Source: Verrucomicrobiota bacterium (GTDB lineage Bacteria; Verrucomicrobiota; Verrucomicrobiia; Limisphaerales; UBA9464). From it: a DNA stretch of 64,000 nucleotides. The position numbers and the translations under genes are program-made. The DNA is taken from the NCBI GenBank assembly GCA_947454705.1, contig CANGKZ010000001.1, forward strand, positions 186,001 through 250,000. Direction: 5' to 3'. The stretch's first letter is position 1. Each line of letters starts with the position of its first letter. Positions 7,924 through 16,458 of the stretch are shown here, one piece after another. The notes under the pieces were generated by a model that had not been told where the DNA came from, searched no databases, and was given only the letters and a program-made list of their open reading frames with translations.

Positions 7924-8967
7924 ATGGCCAGCCTCATCAAACGCAAGGGAAGCCCCTTCTGGTTCATCCAGTACCGGCAGGGAGACAAGTGGAACAAACG
8001 CAGCACGGGCCTCAGGCACTCCGTCTCGGCCGAGACACGCAAGGCCAGGGAGGAATGTGCCAAGCAGACTCTCAAGGAACTGACAGTCAACAGGGTGGGT
8101 GGTGAAAGCCGCTGGGATGTGTGGGTGCTCAAGTTTCTTGAGGCACGCTATGTGGATCGCCCCAAGACCCTGGCCCGGTACAAGACCACGTGGCGGACGT
8201 GGATGCTGTACCTGGACAAACTGGGGCTGGAGCTGCCGATGCACGTCACACACGTCCACTGCCAGGACTTCATCGCATGGCGGCAGGACCCCAAGACCAA
8301 GGGCGTTTACCGGTGTGCCAGGAACACGGCCATCTATGACCTGAAGACCTTCGGCCTCATCATGAGTGAGGCGATGCGGCGTGGATTCATCACGACGAAT
8401 CCGGCTCGCGGACTGGGCTTGGTGAAGACACGACCCAGGGAGAAGCCGGAGATCAACGCCATCGAGGAGATGCGAATTCGAGCAGAGCTGCCCAACTGGC
8501 CAGAGTGGATGGGCACCGCCTTTGAAATCGCAATAGCCACTGGCTGTCGACTGAGGGAGACCGTCATCGACCTGCGCAATGTCGACGAACGAGCCGGGAC
8601 CATTTCCTTCATCCAAAAAGGTGGCAGGCCACACACCACTGCCCTCCCCCCTAAACTGTTGCCCCTGATTCAGCGGCTCAGAGCGGAGGGACGGCGGACC
8701 ACACTGGATATGCCTGACAGGCCTTCCAAGGAGTGGCGGCGGTTCTTTCGAAGCATCGGTTTGCCGCACCTGTCCTTTCATTGCACCCGCGTCTCAGTTG
8801 TGACTCGACTGGCCCGTGCAGGGGTTCCAGAGCGACACGCCATGCGGTACGTCGGCCACTCGGCGACAACGGTTCATCGGATCTACAGTAGGCTCTCAGT
8901 GGGTGATCTGAAGGTGTGTGTCCAGGCGTTGGAATCCAACCCCACGGTTCCGGCAACGGTGACGTGA
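7924..8967 (+). CDS. int: Tyrosine recombinase/integrase 1
   Basis: 347 residues from ATG 7924. The N-terminus (MASLIKRKGSPFWFIQY) and the core-binding domain (KTLARYKTTWRTWMLYLDKL) resemble the integrase at 8883-9977. Catalytic residues can be followed: Arg in GCRLRETVIDL, Lys in FIQKGG, His-x-x-Arg in HCTRVSVVTRL, His in YVGHSATTVH and the nucleophile Tyr in HRIYSRL. Its position right beside an attachment-site copy, pointing into the island, makes it a candidate integrase for the tRNA-Gly site. The last 85 bp overlap the opposite-strand integrase gene, with which it is paralogous. Confidence 0.88.
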   Translation: MASLIKRKGSPFWFIQYRQGDKWNKRSTGLRHSVSAETRKAREECAKQTLKELTVNRVGGESRWDVWVLKFLEARYVDRPKTLARYKTTWRTWMLYLDKLGLELPMHVTHVHCQDFIAWRQDPKTKGVYRCARNTAIYDLKTFGLIMSEAMRRGFITTNPARGLGLVKTRPREKPEINAIEEMRIRAELPNWPEWMGTAFEIAIATGCRLRETVIDLRNVDERAGTISFIQKGGRPHTTALPPKLLPLIQRLRAEGRRTTLDMPDRPSKEWRRFFRSIGLPHLSFHCTRVSVVTRLARAGVPERHAMRYVGHSATTVHRIYSRLSVGDLKVCVQALESNPTVPATVT

Positions 8968-9977
8968 CAGGTAACAAGATCACGGACTCCCAGCCGCTGA
9001 TATGAGCGATGGATTTCGGTGGAAGCGTGACCGACATAGCGAGTCGCCAAAGCCTCAGAGACACCGGCACGCGCGAGACGACTTACTGTCGTAACCCTGC
9101 AGCAGTGGAAGCAGAAATCCTTGCGACCCATGCGGTCGAAAAAGGACCGCCAAGCTTTTGAGGCACCACGCGGCAAGAGGCAGGCAAAGCGGTGGCCTTC
9201 GCGGTGCCGGCGTTCCAAGAGAGGCCGCAATTCAGGAGCGATCGGTACGGTGAGGGAACGGCTTCCCTTCTCATGCAGAGTCACCGTCCCTGCTGCCCAA
9301 TCGACATCGTTGTGGAGGTCCACCTGGGTCGCCTTCAACCGCGTGCCATGATGGATAGCGATTTCGAACGAAACCCGCATCCAATCTGGTTCACTTTCAA
9401 GTCGGCGGCGGATCTCAAGGATGTCCTCAGTGGTGAACTCAGGCTTCTGCTTGGGCTTCTCCTTTTTAAGGCTCAGATCACGGGCTACGTTGCGAGTGCA
9501 GTACCCACGGGCCTCGGCCTCAGCCAGAATCATCCCCAGCATCTTGATCTCATGGCGGGCAGTGTTGAACGAGCACGGTCGGACCCGCTCATTGCGTGTT
9601 GTCTTCCTCCACTCGATGTAGGCGAAGAGATCTTCGCGTTGAAGCTGACGTGGGAATCGAAGGCCTCGCTCTTCGAGGAAGGGCACGATGTTCCGCCAGC
9701 TCGTCTTGTAGCGCTCCAATGTTCGGAGCTGCGGGGCAGTGGAGTACCGGGCCACCAAGAAAGGTTCGACCCAGTGACTCCACGCCTCAGTGGCCACGAT
9801 GCGGCTTACGGCCAACTCCTTGGCGCTGATCTCAAGCATACGGGCATGGGCGAGGCGCGTCTCATTTCGATTCGACACCTTCAGGCCAGTACTCTCGCTG
9901 ACCCGCTTCCCTGTGATGGGATGCCGGTACGAGATCCAATGAAAGGGCGAACCCTTCCGCTGGTACAGGAACGCCAA
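8883..9977 (-). CDS. Tyrosine recombinase/integrase 2
   Basis: 364 residues. The start MAFLYQRKGSPFHWISY parallels integrase 1. The core-binding segment is LERYKTSWRNIVPFLEERGL. The catalytic set is Arg in HHGTRLKATQVDL, Lys in LHEKGS, His-x-x-Arg in HCCRVTTVSRL, His in YVGHASTEIH and Tyr in HRSYQRL. It lies 15 bp downstream of the primase-helicase stop and is probably the last gene of that minus-strand operon. Its 3' end overlaps integrase 1 by 85 bp, so about 28 C-terminal codons are read from both strands. Either protein could catalyse integration; the pair may act together or be left from two elements. Confidence 0.88.
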   Translation of the reverse strand: MAFLYQRKGSPFHWISYRHPITGKRVSESTGLKVSNRNETRLAHARMLEISAKELAVSRIVATEAWSHWVEPFLVARYSTAPQLRTLERYKTSWRNIVPFLEERGLRFPRQLQREDLFAYIEWRKTTRNERVRPCSFNTARHEIKMLGMILAEAEARGYCTRNVARDLSLKKEKPKQKPEFTTEDILEIRRRLESEPDWMRVSFEIAIHHGTRLKATQVDLHNDVDWAAGTVTLHEKGSRSLTVPIAPELRPLLERRHREGHRFACLLPRGASKAWRSFFDRMGRKDFCFHCCRVTTVSRLARAGVSEALATRYVGHASTEIHRSYQRLGVRDLVTCHVTVAGTVGLDSNAWTHTFRSPTESLL

Positions 9978-9992
9978 GGCAGGCCTCCGTGT

Positions 9993-12299
9993 TTACTCCG
10001 TGAGATCCACACCCGTGGACTCCTCTGGGGGTTGCGGAAGTTTCGGTTTCGGCCTCTCCTGAACCGTGGCTCCGTCCTGAGGAGGCGCAACAGGAGGCTC
10101 AATTCGCCAGTACCGACGACCTCGGATAGCAACCTGACGAATACGGTTCGGAAACTCCTTCTCAAGTCGCCGCAGGAAGGTCCCGGCCGCATTGTTAAAA
10201 GACAGGAGATTGCCGACCTCGCGCTCAAAATCAGACTTGAGAAGCCTACGTTCCAAGTCCAGCGCTGAACCCTGCCAAGGAAGATCGACAGCTGCACTAT
10301 CGACCTCCTGGAAGTCGTCCTTACCGTAACGAATCAGGACAGAGAAATCGTCCTCCCCGCTACGAAAGAGCACCGCATCGACAATCTCAAGGAACCGGAA
10401 CTCTGAGGCCAACTCACGAAGTGCGACCAGAATCCGGGGATGATGAAACTGGGTGACGCCGTACCGCTCATTTTGAATGTCAGCTGGTACGGACCAACCC
10501 TCCAGGTGAGCGAGAAACGCTGGCAACTCGTCGGCCAGTGCCGACCAAAGAGCTGCACGGTCCCCCAGGGTTTTTACCGGCCTAGGCGGAGGACCATAGT
10601 TAACCACGAGAAGGATTACCTTATCGCGGAACCCATCATCCATTGGTGGGAGTACAAGCAAGTCCTCAGGGGAGTCGTTCAGACTCAGGGTCACACGCCA
10701 ACAAGGGCGGAGGCCTACACCGTCGCACCTCATTCGACGACACCGCTGAATGGGATTCGCAACCACTGCCTTCAGGGACTGTCCGAATTGGCGCCTTGAC
10801 CTCATGTCCCTGGAGGCCAGCTCATCTTCCAGGATTAAATGCTCAGCCTGGAAGAGCTCAAAATTGAAGCCCGTTTGAGCTGACAGATAGGCATATGCTC
10901 GCTCGGACCGCCCTCCCAACATGGCCGTGACCAGTTGTTGAAACAGTGACTTGCCCGAACCCACGGGGCCGGCAAGGACCAGGACCTGCCCAGGACGACG
11001 CACTCCGCTCCTCAATGCCTCGACCGCGCACTTTAACCATCCAAACACGAAGGGGCGCTGATCAACCCCATCAACGACGAACATCCGTTCAAAAAATCCG
11101 CTAAGCAACGGCCAGTCGCCGGCCTTGGGTGTGATGAGGTTCGGCCCCTTTGTAATCAACAGACGCCGGTCACCGTCCTGGTGAAGACCCTCACTGTACC
11201 CGGCGAGAGGTCCAGCATAGATGACATCGTTCTGCTTTTGAATTCGGACCAAAGCGTGTTCCACCTCGGACCCACCACCATCCGATTTCCGACTAAGCCC
11301 ACGTTCTACGGCGAGTGACCTACTAACGGACTTCTCATCCACACTGATCCAGACGCCCCTCGAATTTCTCCTCCAATAAAGCCGGGTGCCGGAGTCGTAG
11401 AAAAAGTCCTCCTGATTGTTGGCCGGCTTGATTCGGGCCTCCTTGGCCTGGTGGACCAAGTTGTGAAGTATCTTGATCGCGTCACCGATATCCTCGTATG
11501 GCGCATCGGCCGGGCGCAGGTAGACCAAGGTTTGCGGGACTGTACCGGATACATCTGCACGGCGGGTGGCCCCAGCCAACCGGGTCAGGCGTCCTGGGTT
11601 GCGGCACGAGGTATCAAACCCAAGCTGCTTTAGCGGAGTCAGGATCTGTCCGACAACATCGGCGTAATCGGCGGCTGAATGGGCATTGACCTCGATGATG
11701 GCGTGGTACGATCTCCGGCCGCTTTTCGTGATTGAAAGGATCGGCAACGGCAGCACCCCAAGGACCTCAAGCTGTAGGTCCATCGGTAATGCGTCGTTCT
11801 CAACAAGAAGGTGACGGTGGGAAAGAACGTCGCCATCACCTAGCTCGCCTCGGTCCGTTGGGTTGACAACAAACCAAGCGCCGCCTGCTCCTTCTGGAAC
11901 CTTGGCCGAGGATGTAACCTCCTTCATCCACTCGTCCCTGCTTCGAGTGACCCCCATTCCGTCCGGACGCACTTTACCCCCTTCGCTCTTATAGTTCCGG
12001 ATGATCGTTACATTCTCACCTTCACGGAACAGTCGACCAAGTTGGGCCAAGAACTGCTGGTGCGGCTCGGCCGATGGCACGCCGTTTATCTTCAGGGTGG
12101 CTGGATCGATGCGGGGTTTCGCCATCGAGACCACGCACTTGGCAAAGGCGGTCAACTGATGGAGTTGGACCCTCTCGCGGGCGATCTTCGCCTGCTCGCT
12201 CGTACGGCGAGGACTTTTGACCTCACCCCCACCGGACTCGGTGGATGGCTGAACTGAGGGGCTATTGATGGGTTCCTGATCGGAATTCTGGTTGCTCAT
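9993..12299 (-). CDS. Primase-helicase (PrimPol-like N-terminus plus D5/VirE-like ATPase)
   Basis: 768 residues from ATG 12299; the longer frame to 12476 is not favoured because its extra residues look non-coding. Residues ~165-245 look like an archaeo-eukaryotic primase domain: LLVENDALP, SITKSGRRSYHAIIEV, and GFDTSCRNPGRLTRLAG. Residues ~400-600 form a P-loop ATPase with Walker A GPVGSGKS (444-451) and Walker B HLILEDE (487-493), as in phage and plasmid D5/VirE-type primase-helicases. Such proteins start replication of mobile elements. It is the third gene of a probable minus-strand operon (255 aa, 55 aa, this gene, integrase 2), pointing to replication of the excised island. Confidence 0.75.
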   Translation of the reverse strand: MSNQNSDQEPINSPSVQPSTESGGGEVKSPRRTSEQAKIARERVQLHQLTAFAKCVVSMAKPRIDPATLKINGVPSAEPHQQFLAQLGRLFREGENVTIIRNYKSEGGKVRPDGMGVTRSRDEWMKEVTSSAKVPEGAGGAWFVVNPTDRGELGDGDVLSHRHLLVENDALPMDLQLEVLGVLPLPILSITKSGRRSYHAIIEVNAHSAADYADVVGQILTPLKQLGFDTSCRNPGRLTRLAGATRRADVSGTVPQTLVYLRPADAPYEDIGDAIKILHNLVHQAKEARIKPANNQEDFFYDSGTRLYWRRNSRGVWISVDEKSVSRSLAVERGLSRKSDGGGSEVEHALVRIQKQNDVIYAGPLAGYSEGLHQDGDRRLLITKGPNLITPKAGDWPLLSGFFERMFVVDGVDQRPFVFGWLKCAVEALRSGVRRPGQVLVLAGPVGSGKSLFQQLVTAMLGGRSERAYAYLSAQTGFNFELFQAEHLILEDELASRDMRSRRQFGQSLKAVVANPIQRCRRMRCDGVGLRPCWRVTLSLNDSPEDLLVLPPMDDGFRDKVILLVVNYGPPPRPVKTLGDRAALWSALADELPAFLAHLEGWSVPADIQNERYGVTQFHHPRILVALRELASEFRFLEIVDAVLFRSGEDDFSVLIRYGKDDFQEVDSAAVDLPWQGSALDLERRLLKSDFEREVGNLLSFNNAAGTFLRRLEKEFPNRIRQVAIRGRRYWRIEPPVAPPQDGATVQERPKPKLPQPPEESTGVDLTE

Positions 12300-12405
12300 G
12301 GTGACTGGGGAAATGGGTGCTAAAAATGGATGATGTTCGCGGTGGGAGATGGGTGAAGGATGCAGGCCGAGAGGACATGGCCTCCCGGCCTGCTTGTTGC
12401 GCGGA

Positions 12406-12573
12406 CTACGCTGGCTGGACTTTATCGACCTCGGTCGACAGCGGGGTTTGTGGCTCGTCGCCACCAGTATGAGCACCCGTCACGACTTGGATTGCCTTGA
12501 GTCGGCTTTCGCAATCTCGCAAGTGACCGACAGAATGACCGTCCAGAATATCGAGGGCTTCCCACCAGGTCAT
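12406..12573 (-). CDS. 55-residue coupled small protein
   Basis: A short frame starting MTWWEALDILDGHSVGHLRD and ending EVDKVQPA. Its ATG overlaps the stop of the 255-aa gene (ATGA), so translation is likely coupled, and it is followed 106 bp later by the primase-helicase start. Composition is ordinary with no membrane segment; the N-terminal half could form an amphipathic helix. I do not recognise a family. The overlap and operon position support a real gene, but no independent evidence exists. Confidence 0.5.
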   Translation of the reverse strand: MTWWEALDILDGHSVGHLRDCESRLKAIQVVTGAHTGGDEPQTPLSTEVDKVQPA

Positions 12574-13337
12574 AGCTGGCCCTCCACGTTGAAGGGGTTC
12601 TGGCCGGCGGGAACTACGTGGAGGACGACGTAGTGGAAGGGCGTGTGCACTTGCACCCCGGCCTGTGCTAGGTCGCTCTTGCTGTAGTAGGCTGCTGCCT
12701 TCCGCGAAGCGCGGCCCGTCAGTTGGTAACAGGTGTCCCCATGCCCGATCTCGATCTGGACTAGCTCACCCCGGTTCAATCGCTCAATCCCAAAGACCGC
12801 AAGCCCGGCGGCCAGCGAGATCCCATACTTGGACGATTTGGGACTATCAATGTGGGCCTGCCCGATGGACCAGGGCTTTCCGTTAGTGGCCGCAACCTTG
12901 GCCTTGTTTTGCTCCGCCACCACAAGGGTCGCGTGGATCATCGATGCCCGGCGACTGAGCTTCGCTGTTGACTCGATGATGACGACCTTGCTCGCGGTGG
13001 GGAGCTTTTCTGCAGTCAGAACAACCGGCTCTTCGCCTGCGCTGATCGACTCGGTTTTTTGGGCGGCATGGCCCTCTACGAGGAGACCTGCAGCGGATTG
13101 CTCATCCGCCGAAGAAGTAACCTCGTTGGTTTTTGGAGGCGCGGCGTTGGCGCCGCCGCATTGGGATGACTCCTCAGGCTCGGTCCCAGCACCCCTGCGC
13201 TGATTTATCTCAGCGAGGGGGCCAGCTTGAGCTGGAGCTTCGTTGTTTGGGGCGTCAACCGGTCCGCTCTCGACTCCAGGAATGGAGCTGGCGTGGTTGG
13301 AGTTACTGCTAATATTGGGGCTCATTTTTCTGTTCAT
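12570..13337 (-). CDS. Unknown protein heading the replication operon
   Basis: 255 residues. The first ~105 are low-complexity and rich in Ala, Glu, Ser and Pro, probably disordered. The last ~150 look folded: VVIIESTAKLSRRASMIHAT, IGQAHIDSPKSSKYGISLAA and HGDTCYQLTGRASRKAAAYY. I recognise no family. It is the first gene of the minus-strand set leading through the 55-aa ORF to the primase-helicase and integrase 2, and it is divergent from the zinc-ribbon gene at 13583. That place suggests an accessory replication or DNA-binding role, which is inference only. Confidence 0.6.
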   Translation of the reverse strand: MNRKMSPNISSNSNHASSIPGVESGPVDAPNNEAPAQAGPLAEINQRRGAGTEPEESSQCGGANAAPPKTNEVTSSADEQSAAGLLVEGHAAQKTESISAGEEPVVLTAEKLPTASKVVIIESTAKLSRRASMIHATLVVAEQNKAKVAATNGKPWSIGQAHIDSPKSSKYGISLAAGLAVFGIERLNRGELVQIEIGHGDTCYQLTGRASRKAAAYYSKSDLAQAGVQVHTPFHYVVLHVVPAGQNPFNVEGQL

Positions 13338-13582
13338 TCCGTTTTACCGACATACAGCTGCTCGCTTTCACGAACGCACGTAGGTACGAACCGAAAAAAA
13401 GGCGGGCCTTCCCCAGGCAGTTGGACTTTTTTTCCAAAAACAGGTCGAAGGGCCACGAAACCCGCGATTTACGGGCTATTTCAGCGCTTTTTATTTTTGC
13501 GGGGGCTTTTTAGTGGCGCATTTTATTGTTGTTGGCGCGGATTTTTGTTGTTAGCCATGGCGAGCCGGAAAAAAGCCAAGCC
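13338..13582. promoter_or_regulatory. Divergent promoter region
   Basis: 245 bp between divergently read genes. It is AT-rich with T-tracts (for example around 13427-13440 and 13487-13512) against the high-GC surroundings. It probably holds promoters for both the replication operon and the zinc-ribbon gene. No clear operator was found. Confidence 0.35.
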
Positions 13583-14188
13583 ATGCCCCGATGCCCCCAC
13601 TGCGGTACAGAGACGAACCGGAAGTGGACCCAGTACCACGGAAGATCCGGCCAACGGTGGAGGTGCCAGGGACAGGGGTGCGGAAAAACCTTCTTGGACC
13701 TGGACGCCCGGAACGACGCGAAGGTTGAGGCGATTAAACTTCGAATGGTGAAGATCAGGCATCCCCTGCTCCTGCTGGGACTCCGCCTGAGTTGCAGGCA
13801 AATCGAGACGGCCACTCGGATCAGTTGGGACTCGTGCCGGAGAACCCTTTTCGCCAGCTTCAAACTGGGCCCCGAGTTCACGAAGGAGTTCATCGCGGAA
13901 ATCCAAGCCGCTTTGGACACCGTTGCTTCAGGCCACGTGCATGATCTCCTCGGGGACCTTGGAGATTGGTACTACCGCCATGACTTCATGAATCCGGACC
14001 TCTACGTGGCACCTATCCGGAATGCGAAGCGCATTACCCCAGCGCGGATTCGGAGGCTCAATCAATCAACCGCGGGCCGGAAACAGGTGACTCAATTACT
14101 TGAGGACGCCTGCCGACTTACCGGACCAGGGCTCTGGTTCAACGAGCGCGGAGAACTTCGGTGGAATGGGCCGGACGATAGGCCATAA
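13583..14188 (+). CDS. Zinc-ribbon DNA-binding protein (transposase-like N-terminus)
   Basis: 201 residues from ATG 13583. The N-terminus (MPRCPHCGTETNRKWTQYHG, then RWRCQGQGCGKTFLD) is a four-Cys zinc ribbon like those of IS1-type InsA and related transposase-associated proteins. A helix-turn-helix-like stretch follows (SCRQIETATRISWDSCRRTL). No DDE catalytic core is visible, so it is more likely a DNA-binding regulator than a transposase. It reads away from the replication operon and into the structured non-coding region. It could be a repressor or origin-binding protein of the island; this is speculation from position. Confidence 0.55.
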   Translation: MPRCPHCGTETNRKWTQYHGRSGQRWRCQGQGCGKTFLDLDARNDAKVEAIKLRMVKIRHPLLLLGLRLSCRQIETATRISWDSCRRTLFASFKLGPEFTKEFIAEIQAALDTVASGHVHDLLGDLGDWYYRHDFMNPDLYVAPIRNAKRITPARIRRLNQSTAGRKQVTQLLEDACRLTGPGLWFNERGELRWNGPDDRP

Positions 14189-14275
14189 AACGGAAGATGG
14201 ATGCAGCCCCTGATCGAAACTGATCTAGACGGCGAGAGCCCAACCCACCGCGTTAACCGGGGCCGAATCCCAATA

Positions 14276-14330
14276 CCAGCCCGTGTGGGAGCCCTCGGCG
14301 CTTTGCTCAGCGCACGTCCCCACGGGCTGG
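14276..14330. repeat. Long imperfect hairpin
   Basis: The left arm CCAGCCCGTGTGGGA pairs with TCCCCACGGGCTGG with one bulged T. The loop contains a second stem, GCGCT with AGCGC. Confidence 0.7.
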
Positions 14331-14612
14331 GAAACGCCTCTACCGGTCGCGGTGGGATTTAGGGCAGATGCCAGGGACGCCAGGGACAGGCCAATACCAA
14401 GGCCACCCTACCAGCATTACCGGGATACTCCCGGTGCTCATCCAGACACTTGGGCCAACACCACTATCACCACCCCAGGCTCATTTTCAGCCCGCAGCCT
14501 CGCCACTGCGTCCTCTCGGGCCGCCAGCTCCTCCGTCGCCGCCGCCACTCGAGCCCTTGTCGCCTCGGCAGCAGCCTTCAATTCGCCTCTTTTCAAATTC
14601 GTTAACGATACA

Positions 14613-14718
14613 GGGTGGCAGGGTGCATATACTTTTAGAAAATTAGAATTAGATTAATAAAAACAGATTGTTGTATCATTAGATACAAAGTCTTCTATTT
14701 CTATGCACCCTGCCACCC
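14613..14718. repeat. 17-bp perfect inverted repeat around AT-rich core
   Basis: GGGTGGCAGGGTGCATA (14613-14629) is repeated inverted at 14702-14718. The 72 bp between are almost all A or T and contain a perfect TTGTATC-ATTA-GATACAA hairpin (14671-14688). It is the clearest secondary-structure signal in the island. Confidence 0.85.
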
Positions 14719-14940
14719 AGGCGGGGGGTAAGCTCAAAGGGTCAAGGGGCCACCCGGCCCCCAAATGTTGGCACGCTCCCTGGTCACACCAAGCCACCGC
14801 GCTCCTCGGGCCAGCGGCTCCAAAGTCGCCACAGGCACCTCGGCACCCAGCAACTTGGTCTGGCCCTCAGCTAGACAGTGGCCACCCCTGACACCCTGCG
14901 CAGGCGGCAGGCCGTCAGAATCACAGGCAGGGGGTGCTGG

Positions 14941-14982
14941 CTGGTTATACTTTTATCAGTCATTAAGAATTAAAATAACCAG
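14941..14982. repeat. Second AT-rich inverted repeat
   Basis: CTGGTTAT and ATAACCAG flank 26 AT-rich bases. ATACTTTTA occurs both here and inside the first AT-rich core (14629-14637), hinting at a shared binding site. Confidence 0.6.
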
Positions 14983-15144
14983 AATGATCAGTCAGATATA
15001 ATTGAAGGGTGAAATCTGGGCCAACCCACCACCCCCCACACCGGGGAAAAGCGAATGAGGCAGCTTGCACCTCGCAGGAGGGTAAAGAGTCTGGTGACCC
15101 CAACACCCTTGCAGCTCTGGCAGAATCTCAGGGGAGACGCTGCC

Positions 15145-16365
15145 TCAAGGCACCTCAACCACGCGGAAGGCCTGTCCCGTGGTCTTCACGTCAAAGGTCA
15201 GAGTCATGGAGCTTTCCGTGGCCAAAAACGGGTCACTGGCGTCGGTCCATGTTCGAAGGTCCGTGGTGCTCTGGACCTTATAGTTGAAGCCCACCATCAG
15301 GTTCAATTGAACCTGCACCTGCTTGACTGAGATGCTCATCGACGGCACTCCAGGCGGCGCAGCAACCAGGACCCGCGGTGCTGACGTGTAGCCACTGCCC
15401 GTGGAAGTTATTTTGACCCCCGTCACGACGCCGTTTTGGACCGTGGCAACGCCTGCCGCCCCAGATCCACCGCCTCCGAGAAAATAGACCACGGGTGCAT
15501 TCGTATAGCCCCAACCAAGATCGGTCAGACTCACCCCCACGACAAATCCATTAACCACGGTGGCCGTGGCCACAGCGGGTCGAACCTGATGGCAGAGGGG
15601 GTCAGCGATACCTGAGTCAGGGTCCAAAACCACCGTGGCACCCCCCTCTCGTTTTCCATCGTGACCATGACCAGTCAGGTCACGCATCGTCCCATCATCG
15701 AAGTTCCAAAGGCCTGCCAACCCCTCCTCGGATCCGGTCAGACGGCAATACATTTGGCGTGAAACCTCGTCATCCTTCTTAACCCTCGACCAGACCCGAA
15801 GCTCGTCCACCGAACCTTTTGCGTAAAAGTAGGGCTCCACGTCATTTCTGCCCACCTGAAGTGGGTAACTTGTCTGACGTAGCGACCCTTTGATCTGGGC
15901 CTTGATCTTTGCCAGGACCCCATTGGTGTACAACTTGAGCTGACCGCTTGCAGCGGAGTAAGAAGCGGCCACATGGGTCCAGGTGTTAAGGGCCACGGGA
16001 GCATCCACGAGATGAAAGCCCCCGCCCTGCATGAACACGATGAACCGAACGCTCGATCCGGGACCTGCCCAATCTGCATCCCGTACCCATTGAAGCTCAT
16101 AGGAGCGCTGGGAATCCCCGTCCAACCCATCACCCTTTGTCAAAATAGGCACCCCGTTCTTCAATGGATCTTTGAGGAAAACCCACGTCTCCACTGTAAT
16201 CCCGGATGCTGTCTCAAGATCTGGGCTGTCCGGTATTGTCATGGCCCCAGTGATTCCATCCAAGGATAGAACCCGGTTTGTCTCAATCTGGGACCACAGC
16301 TGACTGCACGACCCCAGCAGGAGCACCGCTACGCTGAACAGCCTAAGAATCTTACGCATACCCAT
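15145..16365 (-). CDS. LamG-domain secreted lipoprotein
   Basis: 406 residues. The signal peptide ends in LLGSC, a likely lipobox, so the protein may be lipid-anchored. Residues ~30-210 form a LamG/concanavalin-like jellyroll: ITVETWVFLKDP, TWTHVAASYSAASGQLKLYT, and GSVDELRVWSRVKKDDEV followed by GLWNFDDGTMRDLTGHGHDG. The rest has repeated Gly-rich strands (VVGVSLTDLGWGYTNAPVVY and VTGVKITSTGSGYTSAPRVL) and a final domain ending in a VQSTTDLRTWTD motif common in Verrucomicrobia exported proteins. It probably binds glycans or surface partners. It is divergent from the ECF sigma gene, 84-93 bp apart, and could be a target of that system. The start could also be the ATG at 16359. Confidence 0.75.
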   Translation of the reverse strand: MGMRKILRLFSVAVLLLGSCSQLWSQIETNRVLSLDGITGAMTIPDSPDLETASGITVETWVFLKDPLKNGVPILTKGDGLDGDSQRSYELQWVRDADWAGPGSSVRFIVFMQGGGFHLVDAPVALNTWTHVAASYSAASGQLKLYTNGVLAKIKAQIKGSLRQTSYPLQVGRNDVEPYFYAKGSVDELRVWSRVKKDDEVSRQMYCRLTGSEEGLAGLWNFDDGTMRDLTGHGHDGKREGGATVVLDPDSGIADPLCHQVRPAVATATVVNGFVVGVSLTDLGWGYTNAPVVYFLGGGGSGAAGVATVQNGVVTGVKITSTGSGYTSAPRVLVAAPPGVPSMSISVKQVQVQLNLMVGFNYKVQSTTDLRTWTDASDPFLATESSMTLTFDVKTTGQAFRVVEVP

Positions 16366-16403
16366 CCCATCGCTGCAGGGCGGGCCGGCGTTACAAATTC
16401 CGT

Positions 16404-16419
16404 GAAACTTTTTTGAAAC
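16404..16419. promoter_or_regulatory. GAAAC direct repeat in LamG/sigma intergenic region
   Basis: GAAAC-TTTTTT-GAAAC lies 40 bp before the sigma gene and 40 bp before the divergent LamG gene. A close match (TGAAAAC-TTTTTT) lies upstream of the gene at 19227. AAC-containing -35 boxes are common for ECF sigma factors, so these may be promoters read by the island sigma factor. Confidence 0.35.
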
Positions 16420-16458
16420 AGTCGCCTTCAGCGGATCGATTGGATAAGTGTGACCATC

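Larger units (their letters stand above)
14189..15144. other. Structured non-coding region, candidate origin
   Basis: About 950 bp with no convincing gene. It holds several inverted repeats: a long hairpin at 14276-14330; a perfect 7-bp stem ACCGGGA/TCCCGGT at 14419-14435; a perfect 17-bp inverted repeat (14613-14629 and 14702-14718) flanking an AT-rich core that itself has a TTGTATC/GATACAA hairpin; and CTGGTTAT/ATAACCAG at 14941-14982 in a second AT-rich patch. Alternating GC-rich stems and AT-rich cores near a primase-helicase suggest a replication origin, though a structured RNA is also possible. Confidence 0.5.

Noticed and set aside
14419-14657. Minus-strand coiled-coil-like ORF (Ala/Glu-rich heptads) in the structured region
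   Set aside because: It has no plausible start codon with a ribosome site, and the coding-like pattern comes from GC-rich repeats. The inverted repeats explain the area better.
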